Origin: Armigeres subalbatus
Lineage: Eukaryota; Arthropoda; Insecta; Diptera; Culicidae
DNA length: 64,000 nucleotides
Direction of reading: 5' to 3'
NCBI RefSeq assembly: GCF_024139115.2
Contig: NC_085140.1
Location: forward strand, 317,195,259 to 317,259,258
Notes under the pieces: model-generated
What the model saw: only the letters and a program-made list of their open reading frames with translations
What the model was told of the DNA's origin: nothing
Database searches by the model: none
Program-made: the position numbers and the translations under genes
Shown: positions 54,657 to 64,000 of the stretch, piece by piece
Layout: each line of letters begins with the position of its first letter
How positions within the stretch are numbered: position 1 is the stretch's first letter

Positions 54657-55948
54657 TAAGGTACACTGGGGGAAGTGGAAAAGGAAAAATCGATAGTGCA
54701 TGTTTGAATTAGTGTAAAACCAGTTCAAATGATCTAAATGCGTTCAATCAAAATGGGCTATCAAAAACAGTCAATTTTGCACCAACTGTGTGGTAATTCA
54801 TACCATTTTGGTCGCTTGTAATTTATGGAAATAGATTTTAAAATTAGGAGTTGTTTTTCCACTTACCCTAATGGAATGGGGTAAGTGGAAAACCCATGTT
54901 ACCTTGACCTTCAACAGTGATGAGAAGTTACATATAACTAAAATCAATACGATAATTGCTCTGAGTATTTTTTGTGGAATAATTTCATTACCTTCGCGGA
55001 ATAGATCCTCAAGCAATTCTCGTAATAGCTAGGGGAGGGCTGGTTTTGCTTTCTCGAACACTAAGTGTACGTAAAATCTATATGTTCGCCCCAAAGATGA
55101 ACTTTTTAAAGGAAAAATGGGACTTACAGGGTTATAAACTAATCAACATATTTTAACGAATTAAGATGATGTCTGTATGTGCGTATTTGTATGTATGTGT
55201 GTGCGCAAAGCACGTACAAAATTATCAGCTATTCTTAAGCACTTGTCCTTAATCAATTTGTTCGCAAAAGAATTACATTCAACGGCGAAACTTGTTATGA
55301 ATAAAATTAATGTAAATTATCCAATATATTCACCTATCAGTGCTGTTTTCAACTTTCTTATACATTTTTTCATATCTTAAACATGTGAAAGGCATCAATA
55401 CCAATAGGTGAATTAATCAGGCATTTTCTCATTTATGTTAATTCAATCGCCACTGGAATCTCAATGATAACAAAGAAGGAACATATTAAGATTCATAGCT
55501 ATCGAAATAAACCCTGGAGGCAAAAAAAAAATGCGTAATTAGAACATTATCCACTTCCCCCGCAGTGTTTGATACCTGGGGTAAGTGTAAAATCTTTGAA
55601 TTATTTGCTTTCTTGGTACAAACCACTACCAATTGAATGGGATTAGTTTAATTGTATTAAAATGGTCACCTGTGATATAAATTCACTTGAAAAAAAGGAC
55701 TATTGTTGCAAATAAGAATTGATTTTATGAATGCAAAAATCAACTTTTCGCGAAACCTTAAATTACAGTTCAAGCGTTAATCGGGTTAGTGTATGTATTA
55801 TTCAAATTTTAACATAATATTAGTGTGAGCATCAAAGTATATTCTTGCATAATGTTATGATGTGGTAAAAACTGTAAAATATGTACAATTCCAATTCGAG
55901 TCGATTTTTACACTTACCCCCTTTTTCCACTTCCTCCAGTGTACCTTA
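54657..55948. mobile_element. TIR element (AGGTACACTGG ends), ~1.29 kb
   Basis: AGGTACACTGGGGGAAGTGG at 54659 and CCACTTCCTCCAGTGTACCT ending at 55946, with TA outside each. Extra GGGTAAGTGGAAAA / TTTTCCACTTACCC sub-terminal copies occur at about 54855-54890 and 55557-55590. The interior holds a minus-strand dispersed repeat (55157-55431). No transposase seen. Confidence 0.75.
55157..55431 (-). repeat. Abundant dispersed repeat, copy 2
   Basis: On the minus strand it starts CCTGATTAATTCACCTATTG and GATGCCTTTCACATG and ends near a TGTATGTGTGTGCG microsatellite. Same layout as 5481-5972 but more diverged, and the GGTCTCCGGGC end is missing. Confidence 0.5.
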
Positions 55949-56374
55949 ATAATTTGGCATATACAATTTCGGATGATTTCAATCCAATTGTTGTATTGAA
56001 ATTTTACAGATTTGTATTTTAATACAATATCTGTATAAAAAACTTACAGAATTGTATATACCAGCATTTTCTACAATAATTGTCAGATTTTTTTTCTGGG
56101 TTAAGAAAAGTTTTTAAAATTACGTAATCCGAGCTACCGAATTTTGACATTTTGAAAATTTGCGGTGCCTTGGTTATAATTAATTGAAGAGAAAACGGAT
56201 TAATAAACAGAGGTTTACACTACAGCCACAAACAATAGAAATGGACACTGTTGGTATGATATCTCAAGATTTTTATTTATTTCTTTATCTGCTTACTCCG
56301 ATCTGTATTTGATCATGTTCGAAAAATGAGTGAGTCTTCAGAACGTATTTTGAGTTCAAAAATATTAACCCGTT
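55949..56374. other. No gene recognised
   Basis: AT-rich flank between the TIR element and the TTAA-flanked element. Confidence 0.5.
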
Positions 56375-56699
56375 TCGGCCCGGGTTACGATTTCAAATTG
56401 TAAAATCCACCGTTCTCTTGTTTTTCGACCGATTTGCATGAAATTTGGAGGAAAGATGCATTAAACCCTATATTTTTGTGTGGATGTATTGATTTGATGA
56501 TTGGGTCCTTGGGTACGGTTTTATCGAGGGGGTCCCCTGGGTCAAATGGGGTCAAAAATAGGTCAACTTCCTTTTAATCGTAGATAACTAGTAGTAAATG
56601 CTCTCAATTAAGATGCAATCGTTTTTATTCATCATTTTGCAATAGTGGGAATAGAAACTGCACGTTTGGACCTCAAAAATCCGGTTACAGATGTTCCAG

Positions 56700-58405
56700 G
56701 AACATGGTTCCCCCAGGGAAGTGGTCACTGTTTGAGATGTTCTGAATCCCAGCTTGCGACACATCAAACTTCATGATTTTGCAACACAATATATAATAGA
56801 AGACATTCGCAGAGCATCTGAGCACATTAGCCACTCCCGGAGGTTCCCTGGGAACCTGGTGCCCCAAGGGAAGTGGTCACTTTTTGAGTGGTTCTGATAC
56901 CAAGCTTGCGACACATACAACTTCATGATTTTGCAATGCAAGTACAATAGAAGACATTTGCAGAACATCTGACCACATTGGCCACTTCCGGAAGTTCCCT
57001 GGGAACCTGGTACCCTCAGGGAAGTGGTCACTATTTGAGTTGTTCTGAAACCCAGCTTGCGACACATCCAACTTCATGATTTTGTCACACAAATACAATA
57101 GAAGACATTTGCAGAGCTTATGTGCATATTCGCCACTTCCGGAGGGTCCCTGGGATCCTGAAGCCCTCAGAGAAGTGGTCACTTTCTTTTTATTGATTCT
57201 GAAACCCAGATTGCGACACATCAAACTTCATGATTTTGCAACGCAAATACAATAGGAAACATTTGCAGAACATCTGACCACATTGGCCACTTCCGGAAGT
57301 TCCCTGGGCACCTGGTGCCTACAGGGAAGTGGTCACTTTCTGATTGATTCCTAAACCCAGCTTGCGACACCTCGAACTTCATGATTTAGCAACGCAAATA
57401 CAATAGAAGACATTTGCAGAACATCTGACCACATTGGCCACTTCCGGAGGTTCCCTGGGAACCTGATGCCCCAAGAGAAGTGGTCACTTTTTGAGTTGTT
57501 CTGAAACCCAGCTTGCGACACATCAAACTTCATGATTTTGCCACACAAATACAATAGAAGACATTTGCAGAGCATATGTGCACATTCGCCACTTCCGGAG
57601 GGTCCCTGGGAACCTGAAGCCCTCAGGGAAGTGGTCACTTTTTTGATTGATTCTGAAACCCAGCTTGCGACACATCAAACTTCATGATTTTGCAACGCAA
57701 ATACAATAGGAAACATTTGCAGAACATCTGACCACATTGGCCACTTCCGGAAGTTCCCTGGGCACCTGGTGCCTACAGGGAAGTGGTCACTTTCTGATTG
57801 ATTCCTAAACCCAGCTTGCGACACATCAAACTTCATGATTTAGCTACACAAATACAATAGGAGGCAATTGCAGAGCATCTGTGCACATTCACCACTTCCG
57901 GAGGTTCCCTGGGAACCTGATGCCCCCAGGGAAGTGGTCACTTTTTGAGTAGTTCTGAAACCCAGCTTTCGACACATCAAACTTCATGATTTCGCAACAC
58001 AAATACAATAGGAGGCATTTGCAGAGCATCTGTGCACATTCGCCACTTCCGGAGGTAGGGAAGTGGTCGCTTTGTAAGTGGTTCTGAAACCCAGCTTGCG
58101 ACACATCGACAAACATCATGATTTTGCAACGCAAATACAATTGAAGACATTTGCAGAACATCTGACCACATTGGCTACTTCCGGAGGTTCTCTGGGAACC
58201 TGATGCCCCAAGGGAAGTGGTCACTTTTTGATTGATTCTGAAATCCAGCTTGTGACACATCGAACTTCATGATTTTGCAACGCAAATACAATAGAAGACA
58301 TTTGCAGAACATCTGGGCACATCGGCCACTTCCGGGGGTTCCCTGGGAACCTTATGACCCTAGGGAAGTGGCCGTTTAATTGGTTCTGAAAAACAGCTTG
58401 CGACA
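56700..58405. repeat. Left array: 12 units of ~152 bp
   Basis: CAGCTTGCGACACATC recurs at 56751, 56903, 57054, 57208, 57359, 57510, 57662, 57813, 57964, 58093, 58247 and 58395, a period of 151-154 except for one shortened unit. Each unit also has GGGAAGTGGTCACTTT, TTCATGATTTTGCAAC, AATACAATAGAAGACATTTG and CCACTTCCGGAGGTTCC. The 84-123-codon minus frames here (CKCLLLYLCCKIMKFDVSQA text) are translations of the repeat. Confidence 0.9.
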
Positions 58406-58499
58406 CATCAAACTGAAAGGTTTTGTTTTCTCCAAATAATCTACTGTGTGTTTCGGAGCATTCTTTTTTGCACCGAACTGGGAATCTTATCCAGCTTTG

Positions 58500-58556
58500 T
58501 TCAACATGGTCTTGCTTTTTAGCCGCGCATTTTATCGCACAGCTAAGGAAGGCTCC
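58500..58556 (-). mobile_element. Feilai-like SINE head remnant
   Basis: ATGGTCTTGCTTTTTAGCCG, CGCATTTTATCGCACAGCTA, AGGAAGGC matches the tRNA-like head of the SINE at 40092-40376. It lies near the hinge of the giant inverted repeat. Confidence 0.65.
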
Positions 58557-58589
58557 AAAATATCATATAGAATATTTACCCTTAAAAAT

Positions 58590-60170
58590 TAGTGGCCAAT
58601 GTATCTAGATGCTGCGTAAGTATCTTTCATTGAATCTGTGTTACAAAACCATGATATTTGATGTATTGCTAGATAGCTTTCAAAACCACCTAACAATATC
58701 CACTTACCTGTGGCGAAGCCACGGGGGGGAGTTTTGGAAGAGACAAAATTTTTGGAAGAAAATTTATTTTCGAACCCTCTCAAACAATATTTTTTTTCAG
58801 AAGCCCCCCCTCCCTGTCCAATTTTCTGGCTGCGCTGTGCTGAAGACACCAGGTTTCATGAGGATCTTGATATGTCGCAAGCTGGAGTACCATTAAAAAG
58901 AAATCACTTTTCTGGCTGCACAGGCATCTCGCGAAGCTCAAGAGGTATTGAATTGATCTTGCTGTTCTATTTATGTTGTCTATTGTATTCGTGTTGCAAA
59001 ATCATGTATGATATATAGCAAGCAGGGTTTCATGACTTTCCGGGGGGGGGGGGTTGTTTGGCGAGGTTTTCAGCGAATGACCCCAATGTCCCAGATGCTC
59101 TGCAAATGTGCAAATGCCTTCAGCTTCTTTATGTTACAAAATCATCAAGTTGGATGTGTCGCAAGCTGGGTTTCATAACCACCCAAGGTTGTGAAATGCA
59201 GTATGTTTACAGGAAACCTCCGTAATAGATCATTGTGCCCAGATACTCTGCCAATGTCTTCTATTGTATTTGTATTGCAAAATCAGAAAATTTGATGTGT
59301 TGTAAACTGGGTTTCAGAAACATTCAAAAAGCGACCACTTCCCTGAGAGCTACAGCTTCCCAGGGAACCTCCGGAAGTGGCCAATGTGCCCAGATGCTCT
59401 GTAAATGGCTCTAATGTCTATAAATGTCTATTTGTGATGAAAAGAGCAGAAGTTTGATGTGTCACAAGCTGGGTATCAAATCAACTCAAAAAGTGGGAAC
59501 TTTCATTGGGGCATCATGTTCTCAGGGAACCTTCAGAAGTGGAAAATGTGCCCAGATGCTGAGCAAATGTCTCCCATTGTATTTGTGTTGCAAAATCATG
59601 AAGTTTGATGTGTCGCAAGCTAGGTTTCAGAACCACTCAAAAAGTGACCACTGCCCTTGAGGCATCAGGTTCCCAGGAAACCTCCGGAAGTGGCCAATGC
59701 GCTCAGATGTTCAGGTTCTCAGGGAACCTCCGGAAGTGGTCAACGTGATCTGATGTTCTGCAAATGTCTTCTATTGTACTTGCGTTGCAAAACCATGGAG
59801 TTCGATGTGTCGAAAGCTGGGTTTCAGAACCACTTACAAAGTAACCACTTCCCTGAGGGCACCAGGTTCCCAGGGAACCTCCAAAAGTGGCCAATGCGCT
59901 CAGAAGCTATGCAAATGTCTCCTATTGTATTTGTGTTGCAAAATCATGAGGTTCGATGTGTCGCAAGCTGGGTTTTCAGAACCACTCAAAAAGTTACCAC
60001 TTCCTTGGGGCACCAGGTTCCCAGGGAACCGCCGGAAGTGGCTAATGTGCTCAGATGCTATGCGAATGTCTTCGATTATATTTGTGTTGCAAAATCATGA
60101 AGGCTGAAGTGTCGCAAGCTAGAATTCAGAACATCTCAAAAAGTGATCACTTCCCTGGGGGAACCAGGTT
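58590..60170. repeat. Right array: ~9 degenerate units in inverse orientation
   Basis: GATGTGTCGCAAGCTGG-type starts at about 58865, 59152, 59297, 59457, 59608, 59800, 59957 and 60108, plus a worn unit at about 58610-58690. Each is the complement of the left-array unit (CCACTTCCCTGAGGGC, CAGGTTCCCAGGGAACCTCC). It is more diverged than the left array and interrupted by a G-rich/C-rich patch at 58720-58830 and G13 at 59041-59053. Confidence 0.8.
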
Positions 60171-60506
60171 CCCGGAACATCTGTAACCGGATTTTTGAGG
60201 TCCAAACGTGCAGTTTCTTTTCCCACTATTGCAAAATAATGAATAAAAACGATTTCATCATTATTGAGAGCATTTACTACTAGTTATCTACGATTAAAAG
60301 GAAGTTGACCTATTTTTGACCCCATTTGACCCAGGGGACCCCCTCGATAAAACCGTACCCAAGGACCCAATCACCAAATCAATACACTTACACAAAAATA
60401 TAGGGTTTAATGCATCTTTCCTCCAAATTTCATGCAAATCGGTCGAAAAACAAGAGAACGGTGGATTTTACAATTTGAAATCGTAGCCCGGGCCGAAACG
60501 GGTTAA

Positions 60507-60650
60507 GGATATTCACTCAACGGTGTAGGTTGCTGCGTATTTGCTTATGGAAATGTTTCAAAGGCGATTTGAAATATGTCCCTTGTGATTGAGTGTGAAA
60601 CATTTCTATAATCATATACGCAGCAACCTACGCTGTTAAATGAATACCCC
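60507..60650. mobile_element. Palindromic MITE (GG.TATTCA ends)
   Basis: GGATATTCACTCAACGG, TGTAGGTTGCTGCGTAT, GGAAATGTTTCA and its complement TGAAACATTTCTATAATC, ATACGCAGCAACCTACGC, TGAATACCC. Arms of about 54 bp. It starts directly after the TTAA of the giant element. Confidence 0.75.
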
Positions 60651-60657
60651 TATTTAA

Positions 60658-60698
60658 CTGGTGGAATTAAATGGACAGTACTTAATTCGTCTTAGACG
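60658..60698. mobile_element. Palindromic element (CACTTGTC family), remnant copy 4
   Basis: CTGGTGGAATTAAATGG, ACAGTACTTAATTCGTCTTA aligns with the right arm of the copies at 15000-15042 and 29330-29378. Confidence 0.6.
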
Positions 60699-60939
60699 GT
60701 TTACCCCTATTGTTTTGATTGTAGATTTGTATTTGTATGGGGGATGCGTTCCGTGTCAAAAAAGTTTTCAGTTCAAAATTTGAAAATCCTTGTAAAAAAA
60801 TTTTATGATTTCTCGACAAATCATGCAAAATGGGGCAACTTTGCAAAAAATTTTGAGGGATTTTTTTTACACGGCCATGTAAAAAAATCCATGTGGAAAC
60901 AGAATCGGGTATACACAATTGTATTTTAGCAATAGCTTT

Positions 60940-61690
60940 TTATTTATTTTATTACCAGACTAAGGGTGCGGCCAGAGTAGACGCGAAGTGCGAAGCGAAG
61001 CGTCCATACGATTTTACAGCTCCTTATTATTGACTGTTATTCCTTTGCGTACAGTTTTCGCGCGGCGTCGCGTAGACGCGTCTACTCTGGCAGGCACCTA
61101 AGGCCGAAGTGGCCTATGCAATACATAAAAGTCTTCTCCATTCAGCTCGGTCCATGGCTTTACATTGCCAACCACGCATTCTGCGGAGGGTCCGTAAGTC
61201 CTTCACTTGATCGATTTACCTTACACGATGTGCGCCTCGCCTTCTTGTATCCGTCGGATCGTTACCGAGAGCCATTTTCACCGGATTACTGTCCGACTTT
61301 CTGGCTACGTGCCCGGCCCACCGCAGTCGTCCGATTTTCGTAGTATGAACGATGGATGGTTCTCCTAACAGCTGATGCAACTTGTGGTTCATTCGCCTCC
61401 TCCACGTACCGTCCGTCATCTACACCCGCCATAGATGGTATGCAGAACTTTCCTTTCGAAAACTCCCAGTGCGCGTTGGTCTCGTGTCCGTAGAAAACTA
61501 CCGGTCTAATAAGCGTTTTGTAGATACTCAGTTTGGAACGGTGGCGAACTTTATTCGATCGGAGCGTACGGGGTCCAAAGTACGTACGATTTCCTGTCAT
61601 AATGCGTCTTCACATTTCTCTGCTTGGATCGTTATCGGAGGTCACCAGTGAGCCCAAGTACATGAATTCTTTAACCACCTTACATTGTCC
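60940..61690 (-). pseudogene. RTE-like LINE (family B), copy 3, with MITE insert
   Basis: Minus strand from 61690: EFMYLGSLVTSDNDPSRE, GNRTYFGPRTLRSNKVRHRS, LSIYKTLIRPVVFYGHET, a deletion, then DGTWRRRMNHKLHQLLGEPS, GRLRWAGHVARKSDSNPVKM and the 3' UTR. The UTR is cut by the 135-bp MITE at 60964-61098. More of the RT (GFADCIDIMA) lies beyond the palindrome at 61730-61921. Frameshifts near 61400-61480. Confidence 0.75.
60961..61101. mobile_element. PIF/Harbinger-like MITE, 135 bp, copy 2
   Basis: Element 60964-61098, TAA on both sides (60961-60963, 61099-61101). The empty paralogue CCAGACTAAGGCCGG at 47530-47544 against CCAGACTAAGGGTGCGG ... GGCACCTAAGGCCG here proves the insertion and its TAA duplication. 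Ends GGGTGCGGCCAGAGTAGACG and TCTACTCTGGCAGGCACC. Confidence 0.9.
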
Positions 61691-61729
61691 TCTCTTGAGC
61701 CTCTTCATATCAAGACAACATTTTCAAAA

Positions 61730-61921
61730 CGACTTATCTGCTTTTGTAAACAAAGATTCAAACGACGATTTGACGAATCTGATAGCTCTTCCACGCAAAC
61801 CAACACCATCAATAAGTAGGTGAAGGATTCCGCTACCTGTTGATGGTGTTGGTTTGCGTGGTAGAGCTATCAGATTCGTCAAATCGTCGTTTGAATCTTT
61901 GTTTCCAAATCTGATAAGTCG
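61730..61921. mobile_element. Palindromic MITE (CGACTTATC ends) inside RTE family B
   Basis: Arms 61730-61812 and 61840-61921, nearly perfect (CGACTTATCTG, AAACAAAGATTCAAACGACG, CGCAAACCAACACCATCAA and complements). On the minus strand FADCIDIMA of the RT ends at its right edge and RFENV-like residues resume at its left edge, placing the insert within the FADD-region helix. Confidence 0.8.
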
Positions 61922-62779
61922 CCATAATATCAATGCAGTCGGCGAAACCAACAACCATCAGCGAACAACCTTCCAAACCTCGAACAACTTGCCCTGGGCC
62001 AATACGCCAAGAGGTCAACCGTGTATCCAACACCCTCATGGATCGGACCCTCGGAGGCAAATACCGTTGGATCAGCAAGGTTGGGACTAACTTCAGGCCA
62101 GGGTTGAAATATGTCAAAGTCAATGCAGAGAAAACATGGATCTTAACATGGATCTCCGTTCAATCTCATCGCCGCCGCCGTCGTGAGGGCGACTGTAGGG
62201 CAGCCAAACAATCATACCAGCACCACCCATTCGATTTAGCATTCAACCCTGTGTGGCCCCAAATGGCCGGAACGAAATGACACGGAGATCTGACTAGAAG
62301 AGGGCGATTCATGGCTTGCTGATCATCAATTGACACGCTGAGGTGTTAATGTATAATCACACGCTGAAACTAACCTACTCAAACCCCACAAACCCCTTCT
62401 TCTCTCATAAAAAAGGCAAAAAAAAATCCTCTAGCATAGGACGTATTCATTTTCTTCTAAGTTATATGCGCACAAAGGTGAACATTGACCATGTTGCATT
62501 TGAGAAAACTATTAATTCCTTTGAAAACTGAAATCCAAAATAGACGTGTCTTAACATCATGGTTTTTAATCGCAAAACCACGACATGAAATTAAATAGAT
62601 TGTATTGTTTAAATGTTTAGTACCTAGTGTTATAATATTGATCTATCTAGGAACATATAGTGTTGGGAAGTCTATACTAGAACCTCTCAGATTTCGTTAG
62701 AACTTCCTCAACTGGTAGTCGCATGTACACTAAAGTGTATAAATATCAAACTAAATTAATTTTAACCAAAATCAGCACT
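61922..62779. other. No gene recognised beyond a short RT edge
   Basis: 61922-61950 holds the GFADCIDIMA end of the broken family B RT. The plus frame 61933-62280 (115 codons, containing GKYRWISKVGTNFRPGLKY and VQSHRRRRREGD) has no known domain and partly overlaps RT sequence. 62290-62779 is AT-rich. Confidence 0.4.
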
Positions 62780-62789
62780 CACCTTGGGA

Positions 62790-64000
62790 GTCTCCCAGAC
62801 GCCTCTTGTTTTCCAAACCACAATGAACTTTCAGCAGTCTCCAAAACGCGCTTTGTGATTTTCCAAACCACAAATCGTTTTCAAACGCGCTTTGTGATTT
62901 TCCAAACCACAATTTGTTTTCCAGCGGTCGTCCCGACACGCTATTTTCTAAACCACAATCCGTTTTCCAACGGTCCGTTTTCCAGCGTTTTTCCAGACGC
63001 GCTTTATGATCTTCCAAACCACAATTTGTTTTCATGCGGTCGTCCCGACGTGCTTGTGATTTTCTACGGTCTATGGTTTCCAACGGTCTTTCAATCGCGC
63101 TTTGTGATTTTCCAAACCATAATCCATTTTCTAACGGTCTTCCAGACGCGCTTTGTGATTTTTGAAACCACAATCCGTTGTCTAGCGGTCGTCCCGACGC
63201 GCTTTGTGATTTTCCAAACCAAAAGCCGTTTTCATGAGGTCTTCCAGACGCGCTTTGTGATTTTCCAAACCACAACCCGTTTTTCTGCGGCCGTCCCGAC
63301 GCGCTTTATGATCTTCCAAACCACAATCCGTTTTCCAGCGGTCTTCCTGACGCGCTTTATGATTTTCCAAACCACAATCCGTTTTCCAGTGGTCATCTCG
63401 ACGCGCTTTGTGATTTTCCAAACCACAATCCGTTTATAACGGTCTTCCAAACGCGCTTTATGATTTTCCAAACCACAATCCGTTTTCCTGCGGTCGTCCC
63501 GACGCGCTTTATGATCTTCCAAACCACAATTCGTTTTCCAGCGGTCGTCCCGACGCGCTTTGTGATTTTCTAAACCACGAATCGTTTTCCAACAGTCTTC
63601 CAAACGCGCTTTGTTATTTTCCAAACCACAATCCGTTTTCCAACGGTCCGTTTTCCAACGGTCCGTTTTCCAGCGTTCTTCCAGACGTGCTTTATGATCT
63701 CCAAACCACAATTCGTTTTCATGCGGTCGACCCGACGCGCTTTGTGATTTTCTAAACCACAAATCGTTTTCCAACGGTCTTTCAATCGCGTTTTGTGATT
63801 TTCCGAACCATAATCCATTTTCTAACGGTCCCTCAGACGCGCTTTGTGATTTTTGAAACCACAATCCGTTATCTAGCGGTCGTCTCGACACGCTTTGTGA
63901 TTTTCCAAACCACAATCCGTTTTCCAGTGGTCGTCCCGACGCGCTTTATGATTTTCCAAACCACAATTCGTTTTCCAGCGGTCGTCTTGACGCGCTTTGT
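62790..64000. repeat. 51-bp tandem array, continues past the window
   Basis: Unit GCGCTTTGTGATTTTCC, AAACCACAATCCGTTTTCC, AGCGGTCGTCCCGAC. Starts at 63148, 63199, 63250, 63301, 63352 and 63403 show an exact 51-bp period. About 23 units, with occasional partial units (62860-62900, 62960-62990, 63640-63680). Because 51 is a multiple of 3, frames stay open on both strands (62723-63439 plus, 63232-63915 minus) as 17-residue repeats (FVIFQTTIRFPAVVPTR; WFGKSQSASGRPLENGL). Confidence 0.9.

Larger units (their letters stand above)
56375..60506. mobile_element. 4.1-kb TTAA-flanked giant inverted-repeat element
   Basis: TTAA at 56375-56378 and 60503-60506 flank 56379-60502. The ends CCCGTTTCGGCCCGGGTTAC and GCCCGGGCCGAAACGGG begin inverted repeats of about 310 bp (shared blocks ACCGTTCTCTTGTTTTTCGA, GGTCCCCTGGGTCAAATGGG, TAACTAGTAGTAAATGCTC). 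These are followed inward by inverted tandem arrays of a ~152-bp unit. A TTAA duplication and CCC/GGG ends match piggyBac-type transposition. No transposase is present, so it is non-autonomous if mobile. Confidence 0.8.

Noticed and set aside
56685..60107. Many 60-147-codon frames with CKCLLLYLC-type repeats
   Set aside because: They are the ~152-bp array translated. Frames appear in both arms by symmetry.
62723..63915. Frames of 238 and 227 codons
   Set aside because: 17-residue repeats forced by the 51-bp period. Both strands are open, which argues against coding.
1..64000. CRISPR array, prokaryotic operons, rRNA genes
   Set aside because: The tandem arrays have no constant-repeat/variable-spacer pattern. 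There are no ribosome-binding-site-led gene rows and no rRNA-like segments.
1..64000. Endogenous viral element
   Set aside because: All reverse-transcriptase text fits non-LTR retrotransposons. No envelope, capsid or RNA-virus polymerase motif was recognised in any frame.

Overview
The window looks like gene-poor nuclear DNA of a culicine mosquito, most likely Aedes. It is AT-rich and has no bacterial gene layout. It carries a Feilai-like tRNA-derived SINE, a Juan-like Jockey-clade retrotransposon, R1-, I- and RTE-type LINEs, hAT/PIF/piggyBac/TA-type DNA elements and many palindromic MITEs. The species is inferred from family resemblance only. No host gene is recognised with confidence. The best candidates are a 96-codon secreted-peptide-like ORF at 38424-38714 and a decayed coding relic at 30407-31120.

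Layout. 0-10 kb: LINE debris (343-820; 2940-4105; 6780-8718), a SINE tail, a dispersed repeat carrying a foldback, a 181-bp duplication and degenerate GAATTCCT-type repeats. 10-18.6 kb: two copies of an element whose ends are inverted arrays of a GGACAAAAGGTCGAA motif (10.6-11.6 and 15.5-16.8 kb), a minus-strand LINE broken by a MITE-in-MITE insertion (14.0-15.5 kb), and a dead hAT transposon (17.0-18.6 kb). 18.7-28.7 kb: an R1-like LINE whose ORF1 is split by a nearly complete I-clade LINE with a perfect 14-bp target duplication. That LINE is itself split by a hAT MITE and carries a large palindrome just past its last stop codon. 29-31 kb: MITEs, a tRNA-like inverted repeat and the coding relic. 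31.1-38.0 kb: a region bounded by inverted CCCGGATAAAAA ends, holding three MITEs and a full-length Juan-like LINE with a 14-bp target duplication and poly(A) tail. 38-42 kb: sparse, with the candidate peptide ORF and a SINE. 42-53 kb: an RTE cluster with two very similar long copies on the minus strand (42.9-46.4 and 49.7-53.1 kb) and several older fragments. 54.7-55.9 kb: a TA-flanked TIR element. 56.4-60.5 kb: a 4.1-kb TTAA-flanked giant inverted repeat whose arms are tandem arrays of a ~152-bp unit. 61-62 kb: RTE debris and MITEs. 62.8-64.0 kb: an exact 51-bp tandem array running off the window.

The elements do not form a pathway. Their value is as a record of nested insertions. Several junctions can be fixed to the base because an empty paralogous site lies elsewhere in the window, or because removing the insert restores a reading frame. 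The least conventional objects are the giant TTAA-flanked inverted repeat, palindromic inserts whose symmetry runs into host DNA, a palindromic repeat with an asymmetric tail, a 107-bp MITE with a 2-bp AA duplication, and minisatellite-ended elements with an 11-bp duplication.
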